A stretch of DNA of 64,000 bases, taken from Candidatus Edwardsbacteria bacterium RifOxyA12_full_54_48. Lineage in GTDB: Bacteria; Edwardsbacteria; AC1; EtOH8. This document shows, piece by piece, positions 1 through 8,095 of this stretch (position 1 is its first letter; every line of letters begins with the position of its first letter). A model generated the notes under the pieces. That model was not told the origin of the DNA and ran no database searches. It saw nothing but the letters and a program-made list of their open reading frames with translations. The DNA lies in contig MFFN01000008.1 in NCBI GenBank assembly GCA_001777915.1, positions 1 through 64,000 of the forward strand. The letters are read 5' to 3'. The translations under genes and the position numbers were made by a program.

Positions 1-154
1 CCCCGTCCCCGGCCGGTCATTTAGGCCCGGCCAAAACGACCGGCATTGGGTTGAGACCTACCCTGCCCGGCGGTTCCGGGCCCAGAATGACGAAAGCACT
101 GAAACGTGGCATTAAATAAAATCTTTTGTGATCTTTGTGCGCTTTGTGTTTCGA

Positions 155-275
155 AAGCTCAACGGGTCAATGGGACGCAGATTTACGCAGATTGACGCTG
201 ATCTTTACTGAATAACCAAAGTTAATGGCCTGTCACACTGAGAAGGCTGGCTTGCCTGGCGGGTTGAATGTGGGG
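155..275. repeat. long direct repeat, copy A
   Basis: About 120 bases, beginning AAGCTCAACGGG and including CTTTACTGAATAACCAAAG and GGCCTGTCACACTGAGAAGG, recur at 2267-2390 in the same orientation with few differences. A third, partial copy of the CCTGTCACACTGAGAAG part lies at about 2149-2193. The two main copies flank the glycosyltransferase gene at 940-2085. Confidence 0.85.
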
Positions 276-470
276 GCTACAGTAGACAGTATACAGGAGA
301 CAGGAGCCGGGGAAAGTACGCAGTTTAAAGTTCATAAAGTAGAAAGCAGATGCCAGTTTACAGTTTACAGTTGACAGGGGACAATACCCAGCTTAAAAGC
401 TTAAAGCGCAAAGTTTAAAAGAAGTAAAGACTTGGTGTCTCTGTGTCTTGGTGAGAGGAAAGAAGCCTGG

Positions 471-490
471 ATTCCCGCCTGCGCGGGAAT
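471..490. repeat. dyad-symmetric ATTCCC...GGGAAT element
   Basis: ATTCCCGC at 471-478 pairs with GCGGGAAT at 483-490 across CTGC. Elements of the form ATTCCC-N8-GGGAAT are known as dispersed repeats (dRS3) in Neisseria and similar dyads occur in many genomes; whether this one is related cannot be told from a single copy. Confidence 0.6.
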
Positions 491-518
491 GACACGATGG
501 GCGGAATAAAGTAAACCC

Positions 519-602
519 TTTGTGAGTTTTGTGCGTTCTGTGGTTAAACCAGTAGTAAGGATTTCGTGTAGTTTAGTGTGTTTGGTGGGGAAAAGTCCCT
601 GC
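519..602. repeat. direct repeat B, copy 1
   Basis: Three 9-base TTTGTG-type units followed by TGGTTAAACCAG, ATTTCGTGTAGTTTAGTGTG and a G-rich tail. The same order recurs at 759-846, offset by exactly 240 bases at the TGGTTAAACC block (541 and 781). Confidence 0.8.
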
Positions 603-613
603 GGCTCAAGAAC

Positions 614-694
614 CCTGGATCCCCAACCCCACCCTCACTCCCTCCCCGCAGCGGAGAGGGAAGCCGGCAGGCAGGGAGAGGACGGGGATGACAA
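614..694 (+). repeat. dispersed element, internally deleted copy
   Basis: Begins CTGGATCCCCAACCCC, continues to CTCCCCGCAGCGGAGAGGGA and ends GGGGATGACA. It matches the reverse complement of about 55207-55322 and the plus strand of 63477-63576, but lacks roughly 45 internal bases (the ACTATAAAAGGCTTTGC part). The inner CTCCCC-GCAGC-GGAGAGG portion is an imperfect hairpin. Confidence 0.75.
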
Positions 695-758
695 TATGGG
701 ATTGCATCATCTGGTAGTCAGGAAGAGTTTTCGCAATGACTGTAATGAACCCAGTATC

Positions 759-846
759 TTTGTGTTTTCTGTGCATTCTGTGGTTAAACCAGCAGTAAAG
801 TAATGAAGATTTCGTGCAGTTTAGTGTGTTTCGTGGGAAAGGTCCC
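759..846. repeat. direct repeat B, copy 2
   Basis: Second copy of the 519-602 block: TTTGTGTTT, TCTGTGCAT, TCTGTGG units, then TTAAACCAG, and TTTCGTGCAGTTTAGTGTG. It is followed at 852-903 by two similar blocks of the CTCTGCGG(T/C)TCAA(A/G)AGCC type. Confidence 0.8.
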
Positions 847-939
847 GGCGCCCTTTGCGTCTCTGCGGTTCAAAAGCCTCTGCGTCTCTGCGGCTCAAGA
901 GCCCCCTAACCAACAACCATCAACCAACAGCGGCAGACA

Positions 940-2085
940 ATGAAACGGATACTGATAATCTCGGCCTCGGCCGGCTCCGGCCACACCACCGCCGCCCGGG
1001 CCATCCAACAGTGGCTAGGGACGGTCCAGCGCTATCCCGATGAGTTCCAGGTGAGCCACATAGACATCCTGCAGTTCTCCACCATGCTCTACAAGAAGGT
1101 CTACCGGGACGTCTATCTGTACCTGGCCAGCAAGCAGCCCCTGCTGTACGGCTACATATTCACCACCTCCGACCGGCTGAAGCGGGAGAAGAAGCCGGAC
1201 TTTCTGCGCCGCTTCATGGACAACATCAACGCCCTCAAATTCAACAGCTTCATCCAGGATACGCCCTGGGACGTGATCGTCACCACCCACTTTTTATCCT
1301 CCCAGCTGCTGGCCGAGCTGAAGCGGAAGAAGAAGATCTTCTGCCCCCTGGTTACGGTGGTCACCGATTACGGGCTTCACTCCTACTGGATCAACCAGGA
1401 ATGCGATTATTACATCGTGGCCAATTCGGCCAGCCAGCACCACCTGGGCGCCATGGGCATCCGGCCGGAGCGGATCCATGATTTCGGCATTCCGGTGCTG
1501 CCGGTCTTCTCCCAGAAAAAAAATCTTGCGGCGCTGAAAAAGGGGCTGGGCCTGGCGCCGGCCCTGCCGGCCGTTTTGCTGCTGTCGGGCGGCTTCGGGG
1601 TGGGCCCCATCGAGCATATCGTGGCCGACCTGGTCCGGGTCAGGAAAAAATTCCAGCTGCTGGCCATCACCGGGCACAACCGCAAGATGCTGCAGAGACT
1701 CCAGGCCCTGGCGCCGGCCCTGCCTTTCCCCCTCCTGCCGGTGGGGTACACCGACCGGATGGACCAGTACATGGCGGCCTGCGACCTGGTGATCAGCAAG
1801 CCCGGCGGACTGACCACCGCCGAGGCCATGTCCCAGGGACTGCCGATGATAGTGATCAACCCCATACCGGGGCAGGAGGACATGAACAGCGACATGCTGC
1901 TGGAGGGCGGGGCGGGGGTCAAGGCCATGCATCCGGTGGATGTCAGCTACAAGCTGGAGATGGTGCTGGGCACACCGGGGCGCCTGCAGCAGATGAAGCG
2001 GGCGGCCAAAAAGCTGGCCCAGCCCAGGGCCGGGTATATGGCGGCGGATTTCATCGCCCGGCTGGCCCGGGAGCAGAATTTTTAG
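940..2085 (+). CDS. MGDG-synthase/UgtP-like glycosyltransferase
   Basis: A 381-residue protein of the GT28 monogalactosyldiacylglycerol synthase / processive diacylglycerol glucosyltransferase family, about the usual length. Family members add hexose from a UDP-sugar to diacylglycerol on the inner face of the cytoplasmic membrane, making non-phosphorus glycolipids. Visible motifs: the N-terminal SASAGSGHTTAARA (residues 8-21), LLSGGFGVGP (214-223) opening the sugar-nucleotide domain, SKPGGLTTAEAM (286-297) and NPIPGQEDMN (307-316). There is no signal peptide or clear transmembrane segment, as expected of a peripheral enzyme. The ATG at 940 starts exactly at the conserved MKRILIISAS strand, but no clear Shine-Dalgarno sequence precedes it. 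The gene stands alone between direct repeats at 155-275 and 2267-2390. The sugar and lipid acceptor cannot be told from sequence. Confidence 0.85.
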   Translation: MKRILIISASAGSGHTTAARAIQQWLGTVQRYPDEFQVSHIDILQFSTMLYKKVYRDVYLYLASKQPLLYGYIFTTSDRLKREKKPDFLRRFMDNINALKFNSFIQDTPWDVIVTTHFLSSQLLAELKRKKKIFCPLVTVVTDYGLHSYWINQECDYYIVANSASQHHLGAMGIRPERIHDFGIPVLPVFSQKKNLAALKKGLGLAPALPAVLLLSGGFGVGPIEHIVADLVRVRKKFQLLAITGHNRKMLQRLQALAPALPFPLLPVGYTDRMDQYMAACDLVISKPGGLTTAEAMSQGLPMIVINPIPGQEDMNSDMLLEGGAGVKAMHPVDVSYKLEMVLGTPGRLQQMKRAAKKLAQPRAGYMAADFIARLAREQNF

Positions 2086-2743
2086 GGGGCGGTCATAAAG
2101 GTCGGGCAGCAGTATAAAGTTCAAAGCTTAAAGTTAAAAGAATAAAAGCCTGTCACACTGAGAAGACTCACCTGACTGGCTGGCTGAATGTGTGAATATA
2201 GAATCTAGAATACAGAAGGTAGAATTCTGAAAAGGAACCCAGTGTCTTTGTGCCTTTGTGGTTAAGAAGCTCAACGGGGAACAATGGGACGCTGATCAAC
2301 GCAGATTGCCGCGGATCTTTACTGAATAACCAAAGTTAATGGCCTGTCACACTGAGAAGGCTGGCCTGCCTGGCAAGTTGAATGTGTGGGCATACGTCAG
2401 TTGAGAGTCTACAGTTTACAGGGGGCGGACCCCTCCCCTACCCCTCCCCGATGCGGAGAGGGAATATGATTTTCTTTGTGATTTTTGTGTTCTTTGTGGT
2501 TCAAAAGCCTCTGCGACACTTCGACAAGCTCAGTGCCTCGCTTGGTGGTTCAAAAGCCCCGTGGTATAGGAGACGGACCCCTCCCTGCCACTTCGGTTTG
2601 GGCAACAAGAGGTCAGGCTCATTGCAGGCTCTCCCCGAAGCGGAGAGGGAATATGATTTTCTTTATCCGATAGCTAGCAAAAGAAATCTTTGTGCCTTGG
2701 TGTCTTTGTGGTTAACTGTCAATCAAACGATTGGAAAAATATC
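2086..2743. other. repeat-filled intergenic region
   Basis: No gene is supported. It holds the second copy of the long direct repeat (2267-2390), TTTGTG-type units at 2246-2266, 2473-2500 and 2690-2715, and two variants of the CTCCCCG-N2-GCGGAGAGGGAA hairpin block (2444-2463 and 2630-2652), each followed by the same AATATGATTTTCTTT stretch. The phosphofructokinase start lies at its end. Confidence 0.8.
2267..2390. repeat. long direct repeat, copy B
   Basis: Counterpart of 155-275; see that entry. The shared core CTTTACTGAATAACCAAAG is at about 2316-2334, followed by TTAATGGCCTGTCACACTG. Confidence 0.85.
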
Positions 2744-3838
2744 ATGAACAAGATCAAGCGCATCGGACTGCTGACCGCCGGGGGCGACTGCCCCGGTTTA
2801 AATGCGGTGATCCGGGCGGTCACCAAGGCCGCGGTCAACGATTATAACATGGAGGTGATCGGGATCGAGGACGGCTATGCCGGGCTGATCGAGGGGCGGT
2901 TCCACCAGCTGAGATGGAACGACGTCTCCGGCATCCTGCACACCGGCGGGACCATTCTGGGCACCTCCAACCGGGACAATCCCTTCAAATATCCGGTGCA
3001 TAAGCCGAACGGCGACCTGGAGTTCATAGACGTTTTCGACCGGGTGGCCGGAAACATCAAAAAGCTTCACATAGAGGCCGTCATCGCGGTGGGCGGGGAC
3101 GGCACCATGGCCATCACCTCCCAGATGATGGAGCGGGGGGTCAATGTGGTGGGGGTGCCCAAGACCATCGACAACGACCTGGCCGCCACCGACGTCACCT
3201 TCGGCTTCGACACCGCCCTGGTCACCGCCACCGAGGCCCTGGACAAGCTGCACACCACCGCCATGTCCCACCACCGGGTGATGATCATGGAGACCATGGG
3301 GCGCTACGCCGGGTGGATCGCCCTGTACTCCGGGGTGGCCGGGGGCGGCGACGTCATCCTGATCCCGGAGATCCCGTTCCAGCTGGACAGCATCTGCCAC
3401 ACCGTGCAGGAGCGGGGCAGCAGGGGCAAGCGCTTCTCCATCATCGTGGCGGCCGAGGGGGCCAAGCCGGAGGGCGGCCAGATGGTGGTCCAGAGGATCA
3501 TCAAGGAGTCCACCGACCAGCTGAGGCTGGGCGGCATCGGCCAGCAGCTGGCCGGACAGATAGAGGACCGGACCGGCATCGAGTGCCGGGTGACGGTGCT
3601 GGGGCACCTGCAGCGGGGCGGCAGCCCCTCGGCCTTCGACCGGATACTGGGCACCCGCTTCGGGGTCAAGGCGGTGGAGCTGGCGGCGGCCGGGCAGTTC
3701 GGACGGATGGTGGCCCTCAAGGGGCTCAATGTGGAATCGGTTCCGCTGCAGGAGGCGGTGGGCAGTTTAAGGCTGGTCAGTCCGGACTCCGAGATCATCA
3801 AGGCCGCCCGTTCGGTGGGGGTCAGCTTTGGGGATTGA
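2744..3838 (+). CDS. pfkA: 6-phosphofructokinase
   Basis: A 364-residue phosphofructokinase that phosphorylates fructose 6-phosphate at C1, the committed step of glycolysis. TAGGDCPGLNAVIRA (residues 11-25) is the phosphate-binding start; GGDGTMAI (117-124) and PKTIDND (139-145) form the catalytic region, followed by METMGRYAGW (182-191). The Gly in GGDG at the position where pyrophosphate enzymes have Asp points to ATP use, while the Lys in PKTIDND is shared with pyrophosphate and mixed-type enzymes, so this resembles the so-called group III enzymes. I chose ATG 2744 because it opens the conserved MNKIKRIGLLTAGGD; an in-frame start at 2690 would add 18 residues encoded by intergenic repeat. 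The tail is followed by a tandem repeat. Phosphoglucose isomerase lies downstream at 5175. Confidence 0.93.
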   Translation: MNKIKRIGLLTAGGDCPGLNAVIRAVTKAAVNDYNMEVIGIEDGYAGLIEGRFHQLRWNDVSGILHTGGTILGTSNRDNPFKYPVHKPNGDLEFIDVFDRVAGNIKKLHIEAVIAVGGDGTMAITSQMMERGVNVVGVPKTIDNDLAATDVTFGFDTALVTATEALDKLHTTAMSHHRVMIMETMGRYAGWIALYSGVAGGGDVILIPEIPFQLDSICHTVQERGSRGKRFSIIVAAEGAKPEGGQMVVQRIIKESTDQLRLGGIGQQLAGQIEDRTGIECRVTVLGHLQRGGSPSAFDRILGTRFGVKAVELAAAGQFGRMVALKGLNVESVPLQEAVGSLRLVSPDSEIIKAARSVGVSFGD

Positions 3839-3876
3839 AATCTTTTCCTTTTACCGCTAGTGCCTCCGCTAAAGCT

Positions 3877-3985
3877 ATGGCACTCGAGGTAGCCAATTGA
3901 AAGCGAAAGCGGATGGCACTCGAGGTAGCCAATTGAAAGCGAAAGCGGATGGCACTCGAGGCAGCCGAGTATAAAGCGTAAGCGG
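3877..3985. repeat. 36-bp tandem repeat, three copies
   Basis: The unit ATGGCACTCGAGGTAGCC + AATTGAAAGCGAAAGCGG occurs at 3877-3912 and 3913-3948 without change and at 3949-3985 with changes and one extra base. The 23 bases just before and into it (3859-3881, AGTGCCTCCGCTAAAGCTAT...) recur inverted at 63651-63673. There are no unique spacers, so this is not a CRISPR array. Confidence 0.9.
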
Positions 3986-4044
3986 AAGACGCGAAGAACA
4001 CAAAGGTTTCTTCCAATAATAAAAAGTTGGTTAAATTACATTCA

Positions 4045-5151
4045 ATGACCAGGCTGTTGCGTTCGGCGATAACAATCATAATGGGGACCGGGATCTTTTA
4101 TCAGGCCCGGGCGGCCAACAGCGGGGCATCATACGATTATCTCCTGGTCCTGCCCTTCCAGCATAACTACTACCAGCCGATAGGGGCCCTGACCCTGGGG
4201 CGGGGCAACGGCCTGGATATTGCCCGGGGGGCGGCGGCCCTGTTCGGCAATCCGGCCCGGATCACGGAGCCGGGCCGATACCAGCTGATCCTGTCGGCCT
4301 CCGATCTCTCCGGAGGGCGCAGCTCATTGTCGGTATCCACCGATGGATCTCCGGCCCTGCCTTCGGCCGCGGCCGCCAGATTAAAATGGAGGGCCAACGA
4401 TCTGGCCCTGGGCTGGCGGCGGGCCATGGATGCCGACCTGTGCTTCCCCGATATGCTGGATCCGGAGATAATCGACCGGGCCGGGCTGTCACTGGATCAA
4501 TACGCCGCCGGCTGGTCGCTGTCGGCCATAAAACATTTTACTCTGGGGATCTCCGTCAGCCTGACCAGTTTTGATTTTAAATGGGCCGGCCCGGCCGGTC
4601 CGCTGGCCGAGGGGCGGGGGACGGCTCCGGGCTTCTCGGCCGGGATGTCGGCCGACCTGGGCCAGGACCTCTGCTTCTCGGCCGGATTCAGGAGCAAGAC
4701 GGAAGTGTCCTGCTATACCACCTTCCACGGGGACTCTACGGAGGATCGGCTGAAGCTGGCCGGGGCCATTCCCCCTGTCGGCTGGCTGAGCATCGCCTAC
4801 GCCCCGGAGCCGGGCTTTGAGGCCCAGGCCGGAATGGAGCTGACCGGATGGCACCTGGTGTCGTCGAGATACCTGGAGCAGGCGGACTACCACCTGGGCT
4901 GCCGGATCGAACTGATCGGGGGCCGGCTGGATGTCCTGGCCGGAAGCTACAGCCTGCGGCATCCCCTGGACCCTTTCCTGCGGCGCTACGACCCCCACCT
5001 GCAGGATATGTATTTCTTAAGCGGAGGGCTGGCCTTCCGCCTGGGCCCCTTGAGGCTGGCCTGTTCCGGGGCCAGCAGCCGGCCGCTTTCCGGCCAGGGC
5101 CTGAACCAAAATATCATATCGGCCGGGCTTGAATATCAGGCCCAGCCATGA
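4045..5151 (+). CDS. PorV-like outer-membrane protein, putative
   Basis: A 368-residue exported protein. It starts with a basic, hydrophobic segment (MTRLLRSAITIIMGTGIFY) ending near AxA at ARAAN, a plausible signal peptide. The segment ARGAAALFGNPARI (about residues 58-71) resembles the motif near the start of PorV/PorQ/FadL-like barrels, in which early strands read G.A..A..A.NPA. The rest alternates short aromatic/hydrophobic strands and turns, as in a beta-barrel. A role in the T9SS or in lipid uptake is inference only. TTG at 4027 is in frame, but ATG 4045 opens the signal peptide. It ends 23 bases before pgi, so the two may be cotranscribed. Confidence 0.55.
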   Translation: MTRLLRSAITIIMGTGIFYQARAANSGASYDYLLVLPFQHNYYQPIGALTLGRGNGLDIARGAAALFGNPARITEPGRYQLILSASDLSGGRSSLSVSTDGSPALPSAAAARLKWRANDLALGWRRAMDADLCFPDMLDPEIIDRAGLSLDQYAAGWSLSAIKHFTLGISVSLTSFDFKWAGPAGPLAEGRGTAPGFSAGMSADLGQDLCFSAGFRSKTEVSCYTTFHGDSTEDRLKLAGAIPPVGWLSIAYAPEPGFEAQAGMELTGWHLVSSRYLEQADYHLGCRIELIGGRLDVLAGSYSLRHPLDPFLRRYDPHLQDMYFLSGGLAFRLGPLRLACSGASSRPLSGQGLNQNIISAGLEYQAQP

Positions 5152-5174
5152 TATAAATGATTAGGAGGATCGCC

Positions 5175-6578
5175 ATGAACCACCGCATAAGATTAGATTT
5201 CAACAATCTGATGGCCGACCGGCTGGGGAATTACGGCCTCAGCCCGGCCGAACTGGAGGCGGCCGGAAGAATTGCGGCCCAAGCCAGCCAATGGTTCTAC
5301 GCCAAGCGCCAGGCCGGGAAGATGGATTTCTTCGACCTGCCGGCCACCGACCGGCATCTAAAAGCCAGCCTGAAGCTGGCGGCAAAATATAAGGGAAAGC
5401 ATGACGACCTGGTGGTGCTGGGGATAGGAGGCTCGGCCCTGGGCACCAGCGCCATCCACTCGGCCCTTAATCCCGCCACCCATAACCTGCAGGACAAAAA
5501 GGCCCGCCGGGGGCGGCCCCGGCTGTGGGTGCTGGACAATGTGGACCCGGAGAAGCTGAGGGCGGTGCTGGCCCTGCTGAAGGCCAAAAAGACCCTGGTC
5601 AACCTGATCAGCAAGTCCGGCACCACCGCCGAGACCAGCGCCCAGTTCCTGTGGATCAGGCAATGGTTGATCAAAAGCCTGGGGAAGAACTGGTCGAAGA
5701 ACCTGGTGGTCACCACCGACCCGGCCGGCGGGATCATGCGGCAGATCGTGAACCGGGAGAAGCTGTCCAGCCTGGAGGTGCCCTCGGGGGTGGGCGGGCG
5801 GTTCTCGGTGCTGACGGCGGTGGGGCTGTTCCCCCTGGCCATGGTCGGGGCGGATGTAAAGTCCCTGCTGGCGGGCGCCGATCAGATGCGGAAGATGACC
5901 CTTAATGAGAACCCCTGGAAGAATCCGGCCCGGCTGTACGCCCTAAGCCAGTATCTGCTTTACCAAAAAGGATACCGGATCAATGTTATGATGCCCTATT
6001 CCGACAGCCTGTACCCCATGGCCGACTGGTTCCGGCAGCTATGGGCCGAGAGTCTGGGCAAGCGGGTGGACAACCAGAACCGGGTGGTGGAGACCGGGCC
6101 CACCCCGGTCAAGGCCCTGGGGGCCACCGACCAGCACTCCCAGCTGCAACTGTACATCGAAGGGCCCCGGGACAAGGTGATCACATTTATGAGGGTGGAG
6201 AAATTCCGCAACGACATAACCATCCCCCGGGCCTATCCCACCATCGGCGATATCTCCTACCTGGGCGGCAAGAGCTTCGGGCAGCTGCTGAATGCCGAGG
6301 CCCTGGCCACCGCCCTGGCCCTGTCCAAGAACGGCCGGCCCAACTGCAGCTTCATCATCCCGGAGACAGGCCCCCGGACGGTGGGCCAGCTGGTGTTCCT
6401 GCTGGAGACCGCCACCGCCTACGCCGGCGGACTGTTCGGAATAAACCCCATGGACCAGCCGGGGGTGGAGGAGGGCAAGCGCTATGCCTACGGCCTGATG
6501 GGCAAGGCGGGGTTCGAGAACCGCAAGGCCGAGGCGGAGAAGTTCGAGCAGGGAAGCCAGAAAAAATACATCGTATAA
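5175..6578 (+). CDS. pgi: glucose-6-phosphate isomerase
   Basis: A 467-residue phosphoglucose isomerase that interconverts glucose 6-phosphate and fructose 6-phosphate in the cytosol. It shows LGIGGSALGTSAI (about 82-94), the phosphate-binding SKSGTTAETSAQF, SGVGGRFSVLTAVGLFPLA (PGI signature 1), the catalytic Glu region QLWAESLGKR and the ring-opening His region ATDQHSQLQLY. Start choice: AGGAGG at 5163-5168 sits six bases before ATG 5175; an upstream in-frame ATG at 5157 would place that site inside the gene. Length is typical of the shorter bacterial enzymes. With pfkA nearby it supplies upper glycolysis or gluconeogenesis. Confidence 0.95.
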   Translation: MNHRIRLDFNNLMADRLGNYGLSPAELEAAGRIAAQASQWFYAKRQAGKMDFFDLPATDRHLKASLKLAAKYKGKHDDLVVLGIGGSALGTSAIHSALNPATHNLQDKKARRGRPRLWVLDNVDPEKLRAVLALLKAKKTLVNLISKSGTTAETSAQFLWIRQWLIKSLGKNWSKNLVVTTDPAGGIMRQIVNREKLSSLEVPSGVGGRFSVLTAVGLFPLAMVGADVKSLLAGADQMRKMTLNENPWKNPARLYALSQYLLYQKGYRINVMMPYSDSLYPMADWFRQLWAESLGKRVDNQNRVVETGPTPVKALGATDQHSQLQLYIEGPRDKVITFMRVEKFRNDITIPRAYPTIGDISYLGGKSFGQLLNAEALATALALSKNGRPNCSFIIPETGPRTVGQLVFLLETATAYAGGLFGINPMDQPGVEEGKRYAYGLMGKAGFENRKAEAEKFEQGSQKKYIV

Positions 6579-6644
6579 TGGCCCGGGATCCGCCCGGCCG
6601 GAAAAACAACCGCATTGAACGGAGACCGCCGCCATCAGAAGGAC

Positions 6645-8036
6645 ATGAAAGGAACGGCCAGAAAGGAACATAGGATCGTACCCCTGAGGGCGGTCCATAT
6701 CCTGCACAACCGGGCCCAGGTCCTGGGACTGATCGGCCGGAACCAGCAGGCCCTGCAGGACCTGGAGCGCGGCCTGGCCCTGGCCCGGGAATTTCATGAC
6801 CTGAAAGCCCAGGCGGAATGCCTGCTGCAGCTCAGCCAGTCCCAGGCAGTGCTCAACCGCTACCAGGAAATGGAAAGCTATGTCAGAATGTCCCTGGAGC
6901 TCGAGCGGAACAGCGGCAACCAAAGCGGGATGGCGGCCTGCCTGAACAATATCGCCATGTCGATGGCCTACCGCGGTCAGCACCTGGCGGCCCTGGAGTA
7001 TCTGTTCCAAGCCATGGAGCTGCACCGCAACATCGACGACCCCAACGGTCTGTCCTACACCCTGGGAAACATTGGCTTTGTAAAAGGGCTGATCGGCGAG
7101 AACCGGCAGGCGCTGGACCACCATAGGCAGGCGCTGGAACTGCGGCGCCGGTTGGGCGATCGCAGGGGCGAAGCCACCACCCTGGACAATATCGGGGCCG
7201 CCCTTTTCCGGCTGGGGGACAAGGGATCGGCGCTGGACCACTTCAACCAGTCGCTGGCGATCCGGCTGGAAATAGGCGACCGCACCGGCCAGGCCACCTG
7301 CCTGAACAACATCGGCTACGTCCATTCGCTGTTCGGCGATTACCAGCGTACCCTGGAATGCTACGGGAGGTCACTGAAGATCCGCCAGGAGACCGGCGAC
7401 CAGCTGGGCTACGCCCTGATCCTGCAGAACTCGGCCATACTGCAGGCCCAGTTCGGCGACCACCGGCTGGCTCAGGCCCAGACCGAACAGGCCCTGGATA
7501 TCCGGCGACAGCTGGGCGACTGCTCCGGGCAGGCATACAGCCAGGTGGCGTTGGCCCGCATCCTGATGGAAACCGGCGACAGGGAGCGGGCCCGGAAACT
7601 GCTGGAGGCCGCGGCAGAAACGGCCGCAGCCATAGAAGAGAATGAGATCCTTTTCCGGGTGGCCATCAACCTGGCGGACATGGCCCTGGCCGAACAGGTT
7701 ACAAGCAGGGCCGAGGAGCATTTGTCGCGGGCAGTTGAGCTGTCCGGAAAACTGGGATCGAAGCAGGGGCATATCCAAACGGTCCTGTTGCAGGCCAGGA
7801 TCGACAGCGCCCTGGGAAGACATGATGCCGCCGGGAATGGTTTCCGTGAGGCTATAACCAATTATCAGGACTTGAAGCAACCGTTTGAGGTTGCCAAGGC
7901 CTGTCATTATTACGGGAAAGCGCTCGAATCCCAGGGCCGACCGGAACAGGCCGGGGAGTACTCGGACCGGGCCAGGGAGATATTCAGCGAGATCGGGGCC
8001 CGGGGCTGGCTGAGGAAGGCCGGCGATAAACAATGA
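6645..8036 (+). CDS. tetratricopeptide-repeat protein
   Basis: About 463 residues built almost wholly of TPR units of the roughly 40-residue LGN/Rapsyn type, with a recurring pattern GD..G.A.CLNNIG......G....AL......L.....IGD. At least nine units run from residue 10 to the end. No signal peptide, membrane segment or enzymatic domain is visible, so it is probably a cytosolic scaffold or sensor, as in Rap/Pins-like proteins; partner unknown. ATG 6645 follows AGAAGG closely; TTG 6615 is an alternative. Its stop overlaps by four bases (ATGA) an in-frame start at 8033 of the next gene, suggesting translational coupling. Confidence 0.8.
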   Translation: MKGTARKEHRIVPLRAVHILHNRAQVLGLIGRNQQALQDLERGLALAREFHDLKAQAECLLQLSQSQAVLNRYQEMESYVRMSLELERNSGNQSGMAACLNNIAMSMAYRGQHLAALEYLFQAMELHRNIDDPNGLSYTLGNIGFVKGLIGENRQALDHHRQALELRRRLGDRRGEATTLDNIGAALFRLGDKGSALDHFNQSLAIRLEIGDRTGQATCLNNIGYVHSLFGDYQRTLECYGRSLKIRQETGDQLGYALILQNSAILQAQFGDHRLAQAQTEQALDIRRQLGDCSGQAYSQVALARILMETGDRERARKLLEAAAETAAAIEENEILFRVAINLADMALAEQVTSRAEEHLSRAVELSGKLGSKQGHIQTVLLQARIDSALGRHDAAGNGFREAITNYQDLKQPFEVAKACHYYGKALESQGRPEQAGEYSDRAREIFSEIGARGWLRKAGDKQ

Positions 8037-8095
8037 CCAGATCTGCGAACAATCCTGTCCTCCGCTGGATAAATAAAAACAAGAGTGGTCTGACG

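Larger units (their letters stand above)
1..939. other. repeat-filled intergenic region, no supported gene
   Basis: I see no convincing coding region here. The stretch is a mosaic of repeat remnants: TTTGTG motifs spaced exactly 9 bases (starting 125, 134, 143; again 519, 528, 537; again 759, 768, 777), runs of the AGTTTACAG/TTAAAG type around 320-420, a dyad at 471-490, and a shortened copy of the dispersed element also found near 55.2 and 63.5 kb (614-694). Short open frames at 522 and 855 run through these repeats and have no ribosome-binding site or recognisable product. Confidence 0.8.

Noticed and set aside
522-1043. Small genes at 522-803 and 855-1043
   Set aside because: They consist of repeat sequence, lack ribosome-binding sites and the second overlaps the real glycosyltransferase start in another frame.
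3877-3985. CRISPR-like array
   Set aside because: The 36-base units are head to tail with no unique spacers and no cas genes are nearby. The same holds for the 42-base array at 55612.
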